A stretch of 61,132 nucleotides of DNA from a virus, in IMG/VR virus record IMGVR_UViG_3300014157_000001, positions 1-61,132 of that record. The stretch is one strand, 5' to 3'. Shown here piece after piece: positions 39,835-47,685 of this stretch (the first letter of the stretch is position 1; every line of letters starts with the position of its first letter). A program made the position numbers and the translations under genes. A model generated the notes under the pieces. That model saw only the letters and a list, made by a program, of their open reading frames with translations. It did no database searches and was not told the origin of the DNA.

Positions 39835-40209
39835 TCAGCGGGTCGTGGTGGTGCGGGCGACGTTGAGGGCGGCGTGCACGGAGGTCGGCAGCAGGAGGAC
39901 CTTCACGCCGTGCCCCTCGTCGCCGTCCGGGACGCTCTTTTGCTTGTCGGCGAGGAGCTGGCAGCCGATACAGCGGTGCGTGATGGGCGTGTAGGCGTCC
40001 TCGGCGCCGCCCGCCTGTTCGTCCCACTCGTCGTGCCGGGTGCCGCAGCCGGGGCAGATCTGCTTGGCGTACGCGGCGTAGGCGAGGGCCTTGCGGCGGT
40101 CGAGGTCGTTCCAGGTGCCGTCGCCGTGCCCGCGGAACTGGCTGTGGGGGATGCCCCAGCGGTCGCAGAGTTCGAGCTCGGCGCGCAGCCTCTGGTCATC
40201 GATCAGCCT
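39835..40209 (-). CDS. Frameshift extension of the tail chaperone (gpT part), 124 codons
   Basis: This frame has no usable start but continues from the slippery site in the upstream gene. It encodes RLIDDQRLRAELELCDRWGI, a zinc-knuckle pair (ICPGCGTRHDEWDE, then HRCIGCQLLADKQ) and ends at 39835, 18 nt before the tape measure gene. The fused gpGT product would be about 303 aa. gpGT-type fusions bind the tape measure protein during tail assembly. Confidence 0.82.
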   Translation of the reverse strand, partial: RLIDDQRLRAELELCDRWGIPHSQFRGHGDGTWNDLDRRKALAYAAYAKQICPGCGTRHDEWDEQAGGAEDAYTPITHRCIGCQLLADKQKSVPDGDEGHGVKVLLLPTSVHAALNVARTTTTR

Positions 40210-40745
40210 TTTCCCAGGTCGGTCCGCTGGGCGCGCTGCACGGAGACGGCCGCGTTGTACAGGTCGGTCGAATCGCCCAGCGACCAGGTGTCGAGGCAGT
40301 GGCGGGCGTACTCGAGCGGCATACCGTCCACCGAGGAGGCCGAGACGAGGGCGGGCGCGAAGCTGGACGCGTGCTCGGCGCCGTTGGCTTCCTCCTCCTC
40401 GGACGCCGGATGCTCCTTCTCCAGGTCGATGAGCTTCTGCCGCTCGAGGGCCTGGAAGGTGAGCGTGATGGCGGTCTTGTCGAAGGCCTTCTGCGCGGCG
40501 GTGAGTTCGCTCTTGGCGGCCTTCACGCGGGTCTCGGCGGCGGCCTTCTCGGCGTTCAGCGCCTCGAGATTGTCGCCCTCCGCGGGGTCGGCGAGGGAAG
40601 CCAGGTACTCCTCGGCGCCCTGCAGCTCGGCCTTGGCGACGTTGAGGCGCTGCCGGGCGTCGTCGTCGGGGCAGATGGTGAGGGTGGCCGTCGGCCGCTT
40701 CAGGCCGTCGAGGCGCGCCTGCAGCGCATCCCAGGTGGTGCTCAT
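40203..40745 (-). CDS. Tail assembly chaperone (gpG-like), 180 aa
   Basis: AAGGAGAG ribosome site before the ATG at 40745. Helical, acidic and charged (EALNAEKAAAETRVKAAKSEL; HPASEEEEANGAEHASSF), ending QRTDLGKG. Its position between tail tube and tape measure and the frameshift site at its end identify it. It would hold the tape measure protein until tube assembly. Confidence 0.85.
   Translation of the reverse strand: MSTTWDALQARLDGLKRPTATLTICPDDDARQRLNVAKAELQGAEEYLASLADPAEGDNLEALNAEKAAAETRVKAAKSELTAAQKAFDKTAITLTFQALERQKLIDLEKEHPASEEEEANGAEHASSFAPALVSASSVDGMPLEYARHCLDTWSLGDSTDLYNAAVSVQRAQRTDLGKG
40209..40215 (-). promoter_or_regulatory. -1 ribosomal frameshift slippery site
   Basis: On the minus strand the zero frame reads CTG GGA AAA GGC TGA; the heptamer G GGA AAA fits X XXY YYZ. 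Slipping back one base gives GGG AAA AGG CTG and enters the gpT frame just before the gpG stop. Confidence 0.82.
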
Positions 40746-40761
40746 ATCGGGTCTCTCCTTG

Positions 40762-40825
40762 CGGGAAGGCCCGGCCGGGCGCTCGGCGCCCTTCCCGTGA
40801 CACACCGGGGCCCGGCCGGGGGCTC
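40762..40825 (-). terminator. GC-rich hairpin region after the tail tube gene
   Basis: Contains GGGCGC-TCG-GCGCCC with flanking GGGAAG/CTTCCC, plus a second CCCGGCCGGG palindrome. It lies between the tail tube stop and the chaperone start and could reduce readthrough so that the tube protein is made in excess. There is no T-run. Confidence 0.5.
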
Positions 40826-40839
40826 AAGGTGGGGAAGGG

Positions 40840-41310
40840 TCAGGTGGCGGCGGGAACAACCTGGTTGAACACCGGACGGTCCGTGATCACGAACTGGACC
40901 TGGATCTTCGCGGCCTCGTTGTCGGTGCTGTACGTCTTCGAGTTCGAGGCGACCTTCACGGGGAACACATCGAGGCCCTTCCCTGCGGGCACGTCGCCCT
41001 TGGAGAAGATGCACATGAAGCCGGTGGTGCCCTTGGCGAGGTCGGTCTCGATGTCGTCGAGGGTGTTGTCCTCGTAGAACGTCAGCGAGCTGTCTGCGGC
41101 CGAGTCGTCGCCGTCGATCTTCGAGACGAACGTGGACGCCATGTCTGGCGTCTCGATCGGCTGGTTTTCCAGGCTCCAACCGTCAATGGCGTTGATGCCC
41201 TCGGTCAGGTCATTGCCTGCGGTGATCTCGGTGCGCGTCGGAAGCAGATCCGTCGATGCGATCACCGGCAGAAACTTGATCTTCGTGATGCCCTTGCGGT
41301 TGAACCTCAT
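40840..41310 (-). CDS. Major tail (tube) protein, 156 aa
   Basis: Short beta-rich sequence (TKIKFLPVIASTDLLPTRTE; GWSLENQPIETPDMASTFVS) with the acidic middle common to tail tube subunits. It stands between neck genes and chaperones, which is the usual order. Hairpins follow the gene, as often seen for strongly expressed tube genes. Confidence 0.82.
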   Translation of the reverse strand: MRFNRKGITKIKFLPVIASTDLLPTRTEITAGNDLTEGINAIDGWSLENQPIETPDMASTFVSKIDGDDSAADSSLTFYEDNTLDDIETDLAKGTTGFMCIFSKGDVPAGKGLDVFPVKVASNSKTYSTDNEAAKIQVQFVITDRPVFNQVVPAAT

Positions 41311-41428
41311 GAAGTGGCCCCTTCGGACGGGGCCGGTTCAGTGGGCCCCTGCTACACGGGTGTGTGGCGGCCACCTGCCTGGTGGCGTCCGCGTGGGGTC
41401 CCGCCGCGGTGCGGTCGTACGTCGTGCC

Positions 41429-41899
41429 TCAGATGCTCGGCGTCTCCTCGAGGAAGAGCCGGTACCTGATCACACTGGTGATGATTGCATCGTTTGCCTC
41501 GGACGTTCCCCCCGCCTCCGTCGCCTCCCGCCTCCAGCAGTTGATGCCGGGCACGTTGAGGGCGTGTGCGTAGCCGGGACTGCCGTCGGCGGGCCGGGCG
41601 ATGACCCTGCGGCCCCGGTCGGCCATCCACTGCGCCTGCTCGTCGCCGCCACGGGAGTCGGGGTGGCCGGGCAGGGGGCCGGACACGAACGTCGCCTGGT
41701 ACTCGGACATGGCGGTCGTGTGCCGGTCGGCGAGGGTGGCGTCGTCGACGATGTGGTCGAGGGGGTAGAGCAGCGTGTACGGCGGCGCCACCTGCGCGCC
41801 CGTCGCATCGAGCGGGACGGTGCGCACGCCGACGGGACGCCCGGTCAGTTCGGCCAGCAGCGCCTTCAACCCGGCGGTCACCACACGACGTTCAATCAC
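41429..41899 (-). CDS. Tail completion/terminator-like protein, 156 aa
   Basis: The GTG at 41899 has AGGAG at 6 nt. The N-terminus VIERRVVTAGLKALLAELTG plus LLYPLDHIVDDATLADRHTT fits the small neck proteins that close the tail tube. Position after the gp10-like gene supports this. No motif proves it. Confidence 0.7.
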   Translation of the reverse strand: MIERRVVTAGLKALLAELTGRPVGVRTVPLDATGAQVAPPYTLLYPLDHIVDDATLADRHTTAMSEYQATFVSGPLPGHPDSRGGDEQAQWMADRGRRVIARPADGSPGYAHALNVPGINCWRREATEAGGTSEANDAIITSVIRYRLFLEETPSI

Positions 41900-41901
41900 G
41901 G

Positions 41902-42297
41902 TCAGCTCCTGAAGATCCTGGCGCAGGCATCCTTGAACGCGGACTCCATCTCGCCCGACAGCTCGTTCACCGACGGCCCGACGTGCGGCCGCGGCACCTG
42001 CCAGAAGTGACGGCCGATGGAGTCCGTCATGTCGAAGAATCCGAACTCCAGGCGCCTGCCCTGGGGGGCGTGGGTGCCGATGATGGCGCCTCCGCCGTCC
42101 GGCACCGGGAACGACTGGATCCGCCACGACGCCACATACTGGCCAGTGATGATGTTCGGGCCCGGCCGCCCGGACGCATGCTCCCGGATCAGCGCACGGG
42201 CAAGGCGGGCCTGCTGCTGCACCGTCCGATCGACCTCGTCGCCCACCCGGTCCGCCGCACTCTCCAGGCGGTCCGCGAGCCCCTCCAGGTCCGTCAC
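41902..42297 (-). CDS. HK97 gp10-like neck protein, 131 aa
   Basis: A helical N-terminus (GLADRLESAADRVGDEVDRT) is followed by ITGQYVASWRIQSFPVPDGG and RRLEFGFFDMTD, with a C-terminal helix. This matches HK97 gp10-type proteins involved in tail joining. The GTG overlaps the upstream stop (GTGA). Confidence 0.75.
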   Translation of the reverse strand: MTDLEGLADRLESAADRVGDEVDRTVQQQARLARALIREHASGRPGPNIITGQYVASWRIQSFPVPDGGGAIIGTHAPQGRRLEFGFFDMTDSIGRHFWQVPRPHVGPSVNELSGEMESAFKDACARIFRS

Positions 42298-42731
42298 GCG
42301 ATCTCCCCGGCGATCTGGTCGAGCATCGTGATGCGGACGACGCCCAACGTGCCGCCGATCGACGGGTCCTGGACCCGCCACTTCCGGCCCAGCAGCGTCA
42401 CGTCACCGCCCGTATGAACCTGGACGACGGTGACGATGGTGTCCTTCTCCGCGACCGGCACAGCCAGCGGCGTGAACATCCGATACCGGCTCCGCGTCTC
42501 GGAGACCCACGGCAGGTTGCTGTTGGGGGTGGAGGCCGTCACGTCAGCGGTGTACGCGGACTGCACCGCGCCACGGCCCTCATAGACGATGTCGCCCCCG
42601 GGAACGGTGTACTCGCCGGTGGCCGGGTCGAAGACAGGCTCACCGCCCGCGGGCAGAGTGATCCGCACGACGTCCTGCAGCAGCAGGTCTTCGACGATCG
42701 GGACAAGCCCGGACAGGTCAAGGCCAGCCAT
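42294..42731 (-). CDS. Head-tail connector protein (DUF6093-like), 145 aa
   Basis: A helix (GLVPIVEDLLLQDVVRITLP) and beta segments (GGDIVYEGRGAVQSAYTADV; VTLLGRKWRVQDPSIGGT) are typical of the head closure proteins annotated as DUF6093 in actinophages. Family naming is from memory. The ATG is one base from the upstream stop. Confidence 0.72.
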   Translation of the reverse strand: MAGLDLSGLVPIVEDLLLQDVVRITLPAGGEPVFDPATGEYTVPGGDIVYEGRGAVQSAYTADVTASTPNSNLPWVSETRSRYRMFTPLAVPVAEKDTIVTVVQVHTGGDVTLLGRKWRVQDPSIGGTLGVVRITMLDQIAGEIA

Positions 42732-43114
42732 CAGTTGCCGCCCTTCGCCCAGTCGGTGAGGGTGGCAAGCATGGCGCGCGCGGTCGCGGCCTCGCCGCCG
42801 CCGTAGTCGGCCCGGTTCAGCGCCTCCTGGTCGAGGAGCTTCGGGTCGACGGACGCGAGGAAGTCGGAGACGATCTGGGCGGGCGACCGGGAGACCCCGA
42901 CTGCGACGCGGGCGAGCCCGTCGAAGACCGTATTCTCGGGCTGCCGGGTATGCAGGACCAGGGTGGGTAGTGCGTCGGCCACGGAGTGCTCGAGGACGTA
43001 GCCCGTCACCGTGCCCGCCGGGAGCGGGGTGCCGTCGATGGCGATGACGGCGTGGCCGGGCTGCGCGTCGATGTGCACGCCGTGCGCCTGCGGCTCTGCG
43101 GGCTGCTCGCTCAC
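42731..43114 (-). CDS. Hypothetical head/neck protein, 127 aa
   Basis: Beta-rich N-terminus (HIDAQPGHAVIAIDGTPLPA, then GYVLEHSVADALPTLVLHT) and a helical C-terminus (EAATARAMLATLTDWAKGG). It is coupled to the connector gene by a one-base stop/start overlap. Likely a structural or adaptor protein; unproven. Confidence 0.68.
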   Translation of the reverse strand: MSEQPAEPQAHGVHIDAQPGHAVIAIDGTPLPAGTVTGYVLEHSVADALPTLVLHTRQPENTVFDGLARVAVGVSRSPAQIVSDFLASVDPKLLDQEALNRADYGGGEAATARAMLATLTDWAKGGN

Positions 43115-43121
43115 TGGTCTC

Positions 43122-43385
43122 CTACCGCTTCTTCCGGCTGCCGCCGGTCTTCTTCAGGCTCGGGTACTTGGCCACCACTGCACGCCTTACGGCCTTCTTC
43201 TGTGCTGGCGATCCGTGTTGTGCGACTCGTGCGAGTGCATTGCGGGCGTGAGCAAGATCATCCACGCGATACTTCTTGGCCTTGGGCAAGGCGAACTGCT
43301 TGCTGCTCATCTTCTTGCGGCCGCCCTTGGTGTTGCGGCGGGCGTTGGTCTTCTTGGACAGGCTGGACTTCCGGCTCTTGGCCAT
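43122..43385 (-). CDS. Small highly basic protein, 87 aa
   Basis: AAGGA ribosome site before the ATG at 43385. Almost a quarter of the residues are Lys/Arg (MAKSRKSSLSKKTNARRNTK; RKKMSSKQFALPKAKKYRV). Its C-terminal part (HARNALARVAQHGSPAQKKA, then VRRAVVAKYPSL) recalls small proteins found near phage capsid genes. Basic charge suggests DNA or RNA contact in the head. It overlaps the end of the gene at 43258-43722. Confidence 0.72.
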   Translation of the reverse strand: MAKSRKSSLSKKTNARRNTKGGRKKMSSKQFALPKAKKYRVDDLAHARNALARVAQHGSPAQKKAVRRAVVAKYPSLKKTGGSRKKR

Positions 43386-43722
43386 GAGCTGTTCCTTCAT
43401 CGCCGGGGGCAGGGGGCGGGAAGGGGACTTGGAGTGGCACGGTGCGCTCGAACGTGACGGGCTTGCGTGAGATGAAGTGAAGTTCCTTCTTCCCGTCGGG
43501 ACCTACGAAGTACTGGCGGAAGACGATGACGTGGATCTGCCATGGCTGCTTGCCGGGGGCTGCCACAGCGCACGGCATGGGGAGAATGGTGATCGTGGAA
43601 TCCGAGCAGACGTGAGCTGGGTCGATGCCGTTCGCGCGGAGCCAGTCAGCTACGAGCTCGCGCTGCCAGGGTCGGGTGCTGGAGTCGCCTGCATGAACGA
43701 GTCGGGGGATGCGGTTATTCAT
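43258..43722 (-). CDS. Hypothetical protein overlapping the next gene by 128 nt, 154 aa
   Basis: The ATG at 43722 overlaps the minor head gene stop (ATGA). The first ~110 residues look like a normal protein (WQRELVADWLRANGIDPAHV; PWQIHVIVFRQYFVGPDGKK). After PFPPPAPGDE the frame enters the sequence of the basic gene and reads it out of frame, giving Gln/Arg-rich text to a stop at 43258. Either the overlap is real, or the functional gene ends in another way (frameshift or a sequence error). Confidence 0.65.
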   Translation of the reverse strand: MNNRIPRLVHAGDSSTRPWQRELVADWLRANGIDPAHVCSDSTITILPMPCAVAAPGKQPWQIHVIVFRQYFVGPDGKKELHFISRKPVTFERTVPLQVPFPPPAPGDEGTAHGQEPEVQPVQEDQRPPQHQGRPQEDEQQAVRLAQGQEVSRG

Positions 43723-44549
43723 AGGGCGGTTCCGGAGATGATGTTGTCGCGGCCGATGAGGTCCATGCGAGGCAGCAGCTCGCGTACACAGTTGGGATGG
43801 GCCGAGGGGTGCGCGAGAGCGTCCTGCACAGTGCGCAGCGTCCGGTTGGCTTTGTCCGGGTCGGAGTGCTCGGTCCATCCGCAGTCGGCACCGTCGCGGA
43901 CCTCGAGGTAGTTCACGCCGAGGTCGTCCAGCGAGGTACGGGCGGCGGCCGTGTTGGCGGTGGTGACGGTCTGCCAGGTGATCGCGGCGGTCGCCCATGA
44001 GGCGACCGGGTGCCGGGAGTTGTTGGCGTAGATGACGGTGTCGAGGGGATGGTCGCGGCGCAGCGCGGCAAGGTCGATCCGGCCGGTGGTGACGGCGTCC
44101 TGGGCGGCACGCAGGAACGTACGCGCGCGGCGGATGGCCTCGGTGATGCGGCCGGTGAAGTCGGCGTAGAACTGCGCGGACAGGCTGGTGATCTGGGCGC
44201 GGTGCCGGTCCGTCCATTCGAAGACGTTGAGGGGGCGGTCGGCGTTGTCGAGGAGCGTGTGGGCGCCCTCGCGGTAGATGAGCGGCAGGTCGCTGGATGC
44301 CCATCGTTCGGCGAACGCCATGGCGGCCCGATTGAACGCGGCCAGCGAGGTGTTGAACGCGGCGATGGCTGTACGCAGTGAGCGGCTGATGCCCTGCCGG
44401 GACGGCGGCACCGTCGCCAACGCGTTCAGCAGCCTGTTCTGGGCGTTGGTGAGGAGCAGCCACGCCTGCCGCAGCCGGTCCACTCCCCCGGTGATGAACG
44501 CAAGCAGTCTCGAGCGGAGGGTGCGGCCGCGGCGTACGGGGGTGCTCAT
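43719..44549 (-). CDS. Minor head protein (MuF-like), 276 aa
   Basis: Helical over most of its length (RLRQAWLLLTNAQNRLLNAL), ending in a compact region VNYLEVRDGADCGWTEHSDP then HPSAHPNCVRELLPRM. The Cys/His pattern around DCGW and HPNC is typical of the MuF/SPP1 gp7 minor head family. Normally encoded between portal and capsid; here it lies after the capsid gene. Confidence 0.78.
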   Translation of the reverse strand: MSTPVRRGRTLRSRLLAFITGGVDRLRQAWLLLTNAQNRLLNALATVPPSRQGISRSLRTAIAAFNTSLAAFNRAAMAFAERWASSDLPLIYREGAHTLLDNADRPLNVFEWTDRHRAQITSLSAQFYADFTGRITEAIRRARTFLRAAQDAVTTGRIDLAALRRDHPLDTVIYANNSRHPVASWATAAITWQTVTTANTAAARTSLDDLGVNYLEVRDGADCGWTEHSDPDKANRTLRTVQDALAHPSAHPNCVRELLPRMDLIGRDNIISGTAL

Positions 44550-44878
44550 CGGCGGGGCCTCGCGACGAGTTGGATGATGCCGAGCGCGTCGGTGCCGGTG
44601 GCCTCGTCGGCGGGGTCGTCGGGTGCGGGCGGGTCTCCGGCCTCCAGGCTCGCGATCTGGCGTTCGTAGGACTTGATGTTCTCGGTGAAGGCGACGGACA
44701 CCACGGAGGACACGTTGACGGTGGCGGGCTGCGAGCGCAGTGCGGCGAGGCGCTCCCGCAGGATTTCGAGGGCGACGGCGCGGGCGGTGCCGAGGCGGGT
44801 GTAGCGGGTCTCGAGGTCGGCCTGGTCAGTGGTGGTGCCGAGTTGGGCGAGGAGCCAGGCGCGTACAGCGGTGTCCAC
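44546..44878 (-). CDS. Hypothetical head-region protein, 110 aa
   Basis: Helical (VRAWLLAQLGTTTDQADLET; AVALEILRERLAALRSQ) with a short SSVVSVAFTENIKSYERQIA segment and an acidic Pro-rich tail. Its stop overlaps the minor head gene start. A head-tail adaptor is possible. Confidence 0.68.
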   Translation of the reverse strand: MDTAVRAWLLAQLGTTTDQADLETRYTRLGTARAVALEILRERLAALRSQPATVNVSSVVSVAFTENIKSYERQIASLEAGDPPAPDDPADEATGTDALGIIQLVARPRR

Positions 44879-44918
44879 GGCTGTCCTCCTTGGGGGTCTG
44901 AGAGGGGAAGGGGTGCGG

Positions 44919-44963
44919 GTGCGGGCCCGCCGGGTGGCGCCCCACCACGGGGCGGGCCCGCAC
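44919..44963 (-). terminator. Strong hairpin after the 83-aa gene
   Basis: GTGCGGGCCCGCC pairs perfectly with GGCGGGCCCGCAC around 19 nt. No T-run. It may act as an attenuator between capsid and neck genes. Confidence 0.6.
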
Positions 44964-44967
44964 GCCG

Positions 44968-45219
44968 CTATTCGTCGCCGCTGCTGTCGCCCTCGTCAGC
45001 GGCGTCCCGGCCCCGGGCCGGCTTCTTGGCCGCGGGCTTGCGCGCGGCCGGCTTGTCGGACTCGGCCGCATCGGTGGACGGCAGCTTGCCGCCCTCCCAG
45101 GCGTCCGGGTTCTTCACGAGCGCCGCGTACTGTGCGGACGGCTCTTCTCCGGCCCGCAGGTGCACCATCAGGCGCGTCTGCGGGTCCTTCACGTGGACGT
45201 CCGATACCAGGCGAGCCAT
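44968..45219 (-). CDS. Small protein with Lys/Ala-rich and acidic tail, 83 aa
   Basis: A folded N-terminus (VKDPQTRLMVHLRAGEEPS, then YAALVKNPDAWEGG) is followed by a low-complexity tail (KPAARKPAAKKPARG, then DEGDSSGDE). It lies right after the capsid gene. Probably a minor head component. Confidence 0.68.
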   Translation of the reverse strand: MARLVSDVHVKDPQTRLMVHLRAGEEPSAQYAALVKNPDAWEGGKLPSTDAAESDKPAARKPAAKKPARGRDAADEGDSSGDE

Positions 45220-45225
45220 AGCCGA

Positions 45226-46284
45226 TCAGCTCGCCGGGAAGACGGTCGCGGAGATGTGGATGTCCGGCACGTACAGGACCGGCATCGCGACGGCGGCGCC
45301 CTTCGTCCACACCTGGACCGGGTCGTCCTGGAAGCCGTGCGTGACGATGATGCCGGGCGCCTCTTCCAGCTCGATGGCCGGGTTGTCGCCGGTCGTCAGG
45401 GCGATGGATTCGGCGGTGATGCCGTACTGGGTCTCCGCCCACGTGGTGCGGTTCGGGGGAACCATCACCCACTTGTTCTCCGGGAGGGGGCGGGCCATCG
45501 TGCCGTCGTCCTTGGGGATCTGCACGTCGTAGATCTCGATCGGCGGCAGGTTGTAGCGGGCGCGCACGGTGTCGACCTCGTTGGGTGCCAGCGTCGCGGT
45601 CGGCGTGTTCGACGGGTTCACCGACCCGTAGTAGGCCGACCGGTAGGCGTCGTTCCCGGCGAGCAGGGCGCGCGCCTTGTAGGAGGTGACGACCTTCTCC
45701 GGCATCGGAGCGCCGGACGCGCGCAGGACCTCGAGCCACGCCATCTCATCCGAGATCGGGTCGGAGGTCGGGTCGGTCCACGGGGTGCCCGCGGTCGGCA
45801 TGTTCGCCGTCGGGACCTGCGCGTCGTACTCGATGGTCAGCCCGTTCTCGCCGGCGAGGGTGAACTTGCCGTCGGTGACGAGGTCGCCGACCGCGAGTTC
45901 GAGGCGGGAGCGGATGGACAGGGTGTGGGCGGCGGTGTCGTCGTAGAGCATCTCCACGAGCTCGGAGGCGTCCGCGCCGCGCCGGGCGGCGAGGAGGATC
46001 GTCTCGAGTTCGGCGACGAGGAACTTCTGGCCGAGCGGGGGCAGCATGCCCTCGGTCTCGATCCGCTTGACCTCGCGGGAGGCGATCGGGGTCTGCGCGT
46101 CGTAGGCGCGGTACTTCGCCGCGTTGACCCGTCGGCTCGTGCGGCGGGTCTTGAACTTGACGCCGTTGATCTGGCGTTCCGGCATGACGTTCGCGGTCAG
46201 CGCGTAGTCGGCAGGGGTCTGCACGGCGCGCGCGAACGCGATGATGTCGGTGGGGGTGATGTCCCTGAGCAGGGCCTCAAGCAT
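45226..46284 (-). CDS. Major capsid protein, E family, 352 aa
   Basis: LPPLGQKFLVAELETILLAA, then SRLELAVGDLVTDGKFTLAG and GIIVTHGFQDDPVQVWTKGA are hallmark-like segments of the lambda gpE/Phage_cap_E family. The length is typical. It follows a decoration protein gene as in lambda (D then E). No protease-cleaved delta domain is apparent, since a separate scaffold gene is present. Confidence 0.88.
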   Translation of the reverse strand: MLEALLRDITPTDIIAFARAVQTPADYALTANVMPERQINGVKFKTRRTSRRVNAAKYRAYDAQTPIASREVKRIETEGMLPPLGQKFLVAELETILLAARRGADASELVEMLYDDTAAHTLSIRSRLELAVGDLVTDGKFTLAGENGLTIEYDAQVPTANMPTAGTPWTDPTSDPISDEMAWLEVLRASGAPMPEKVVTSYKARALLAGNDAYRSAYYGSVNPSNTPTATLAPNEVDTVRARYNLPPIEIYDVQIPKDDGTMARPLPENKWVMVPPNRTTWAETQYGITAESIALTTGDNPAIELEEAPGIIVTHGFQDDPVQVWTKGAAVAMPVLYVPDIHISATVFPAS

Positions 46285-46302
46285 CAGAATTCACAGCCCT
46301 TC

Positions 46303-46710
46303 TCAGTTGAAGCGGATGTTGTCGGTGCGGTTCGCGGCCGCCGGGACGGTGAGCGCGACGGGCAGCTTCGCGGTCTCCACGTCGCCGTGGACGCGCAGGG
46401 CGGCGCCGGCCTTGGTGGAGCCGGTGTTGAACGCGGTCTCCGTGTCGAGCAGGCCCGCGAGGGTCTGAGTGCCGTCGGAGGCGCCGGACGCGTACGGCGC
46501 GTACAGCCCCGATGCGGTGATCTTCGCGAGGGGGAGGCCGGACTTGAGCCGGTTCGGCAGTCCGTTCGCGGCGGCGGTGTAGTGGGTGTTGGCCGTGAAC
46601 TTGGACAGGTCCAGGGTCACGGTCTTGTTCATGTCGGAGCCGTGCAGGGACAGCAGCCAGCGGCGGTCTGCGGTCAGGGTCTCCGTGGTGGTGATCGGCT
46701 GGATGTCCAC
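46303..46710 (-). CDS. Head decoration protein (gpD-like), 135 aa
   Basis: The GTG at 46710 follows GGAGG. TVTLDLSKFTANTHYTAAAN and LKSGLPLAKITASGLYAPYA are characteristic of the gpD-type decoration proteins that stabilise the expanded capsid. It is directly upstream of the capsid gene. Confidence 0.82.
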   Translation of the reverse strand: MDIQPITTTETLTADRRWLLSLHGSDMNKTVTLDLSKFTANTHYTAAANGLPNRLKSGLPLAKITASGLYAPYASGASDGTQTLAGLLDTETAFNTGSTKAGAALRVHGDVETAKLPVALTVPAAANRTDNIRFN

Positions 46711-46823
46711 GCCGACTCTCCTCCCGTGGCGGGTGAGCACTCTTAGGGGTGCGGACACCTGCGGTGTCGTCCACGGGGGTGGTGCGAGAGGGCGTGGTCC
46801 CTCAGTCTGCGGGCGCTGCCTGG

Positions 46824-47600
46824 TCAGGCGGCGTCGGGTCGGGCGTAGCCCATCTTTTCGGCGAGCTTGCGGGCGCGGGCCTTCGCGTCGTCCTTCGACG
46901 GCGTCTGACGGCCCGGTGTGCCGCCTGCTGGGGCACCGCCGGGGGCCGGGGGCAGCGTGGACGGTGCGGCCGGGGGCTTGGCGCCGAAGAGTTCGGGGCG
47001 GCGTTCCTTCAGCTTGGCCGCAGCCTCGCTGACCGCCTGCTCGTCGGCGTCGGGCTGGTTGCGGAGGTCGCGGTCCAGCATGGCAAGCGCGTCCTGAAGG
47101 TTCGGGGCGTCGTCGCTGTCGACCGCGCCGAGACGGCCCAGGGTGCGCTCGCGGACCAGCGCGCGCTGCGCCTCGGCCATCTGCGCCTTCTCCTGGTCCA
47201 GCTTGCGGCGGTCCTCTTCCAGCTCCTGGCGGCGCTTCTCCTCCTCCGACAGGGCGTCCTGCTTCGCCTTGCGGGCCTCGGCGATGAACGCCTTCGCGTC
47301 GTCGACGTTGGTGAAGCCGTGCTCGGCGGCGAACTCCTCGAGGGCCTTGCGGGCGCCGGCGCGTTCGCCCTGCGCCTTCTCCTTCGCGGCGATCCGCTCG
47401 AGGTCGTCCTGCGTGAATGACCCGGCCGGGGGCGTGGACGGCGGGGGGCCTGGCTTGGGCGGGGTGGGGGCGGGAGGCTGTGCCGGGTCGTCGCCGCCGT
47501 CGGCGTGGAACACGGCCAGTGCTCCGACACCCGCATACGGGTGGGCCCAGGCGCCGTGCGCGGCGGTACGGAGGGGGTGGTGCTGCGTGGGGCGACGCAT
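46824..47600 (-). CDS. Scaffolding protein, 258 aa
   Basis: A Pro-rich N-terminus is followed by a long acidic/basic coiled coil (DLERIAAKEKAQGERAGARK through RRKLDQEKAQMAEAQRALV) and a basic C-terminal helix (KARARKLAEKMGYARPDAA). This is the usual shape of siphovirus scaffolds. It lies between portal and decoration genes. The ATG at 47600 is chosen; an N31 element lies upstream. Confidence 0.82.
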   Translation of the reverse strand: MRRPTQHHPLRTAAHGAWAHPYAGVGALAVFHADGGDDPAQPPAPTPPKPGPPPSTPPAGSFTQDDLERIAAKEKAQGERAGARKALEEFAAEHGFTNVDDAKAFIAEARKAKQDALSEEEKRRQELEEDRRKLDQEKAQMAEAQRALVRERTLGRLGAVDSDDAPNLQDALAMLDRDLRNQPDADEQAVSEAAAKLKERRPELFGAKPPAAPSTLPPAPGGAPAGGTPGRQTPSKDDAKARARKLAEKMGYARPDAA

Positions 47601-47629
47601 CTGCTCAAGTCCTCCCAGACTCGATCGAC

Positions 47630-47685
47630 TTCCAGGCCCCGCGCCTGAGATCAAGTGCAGCACAGAAATCACGGAGTGTTCCCCC
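47630..47685 (-). repeat. N31 intergenic element, copy 1
   Basis: On the minus strand GGGGGAAC, exactly 31 nt, then AGGCGCGGGGCCTGGAA, and GTCGATC beyond. It overlaps the portal stop and lies upstream of the scaffold gene. AGGC/GCCT can form a small hairpin, flanked by GATC on both sides. Confidence 0.7.

Noticed and set aside
39903-40199. Separate 98-aa gene starting at ATG 40199 after the tail chaperone
   Set aside because: Wrong frame; the slippery heptamer leads into another frame with zinc-knuckle motifs and natural composition.
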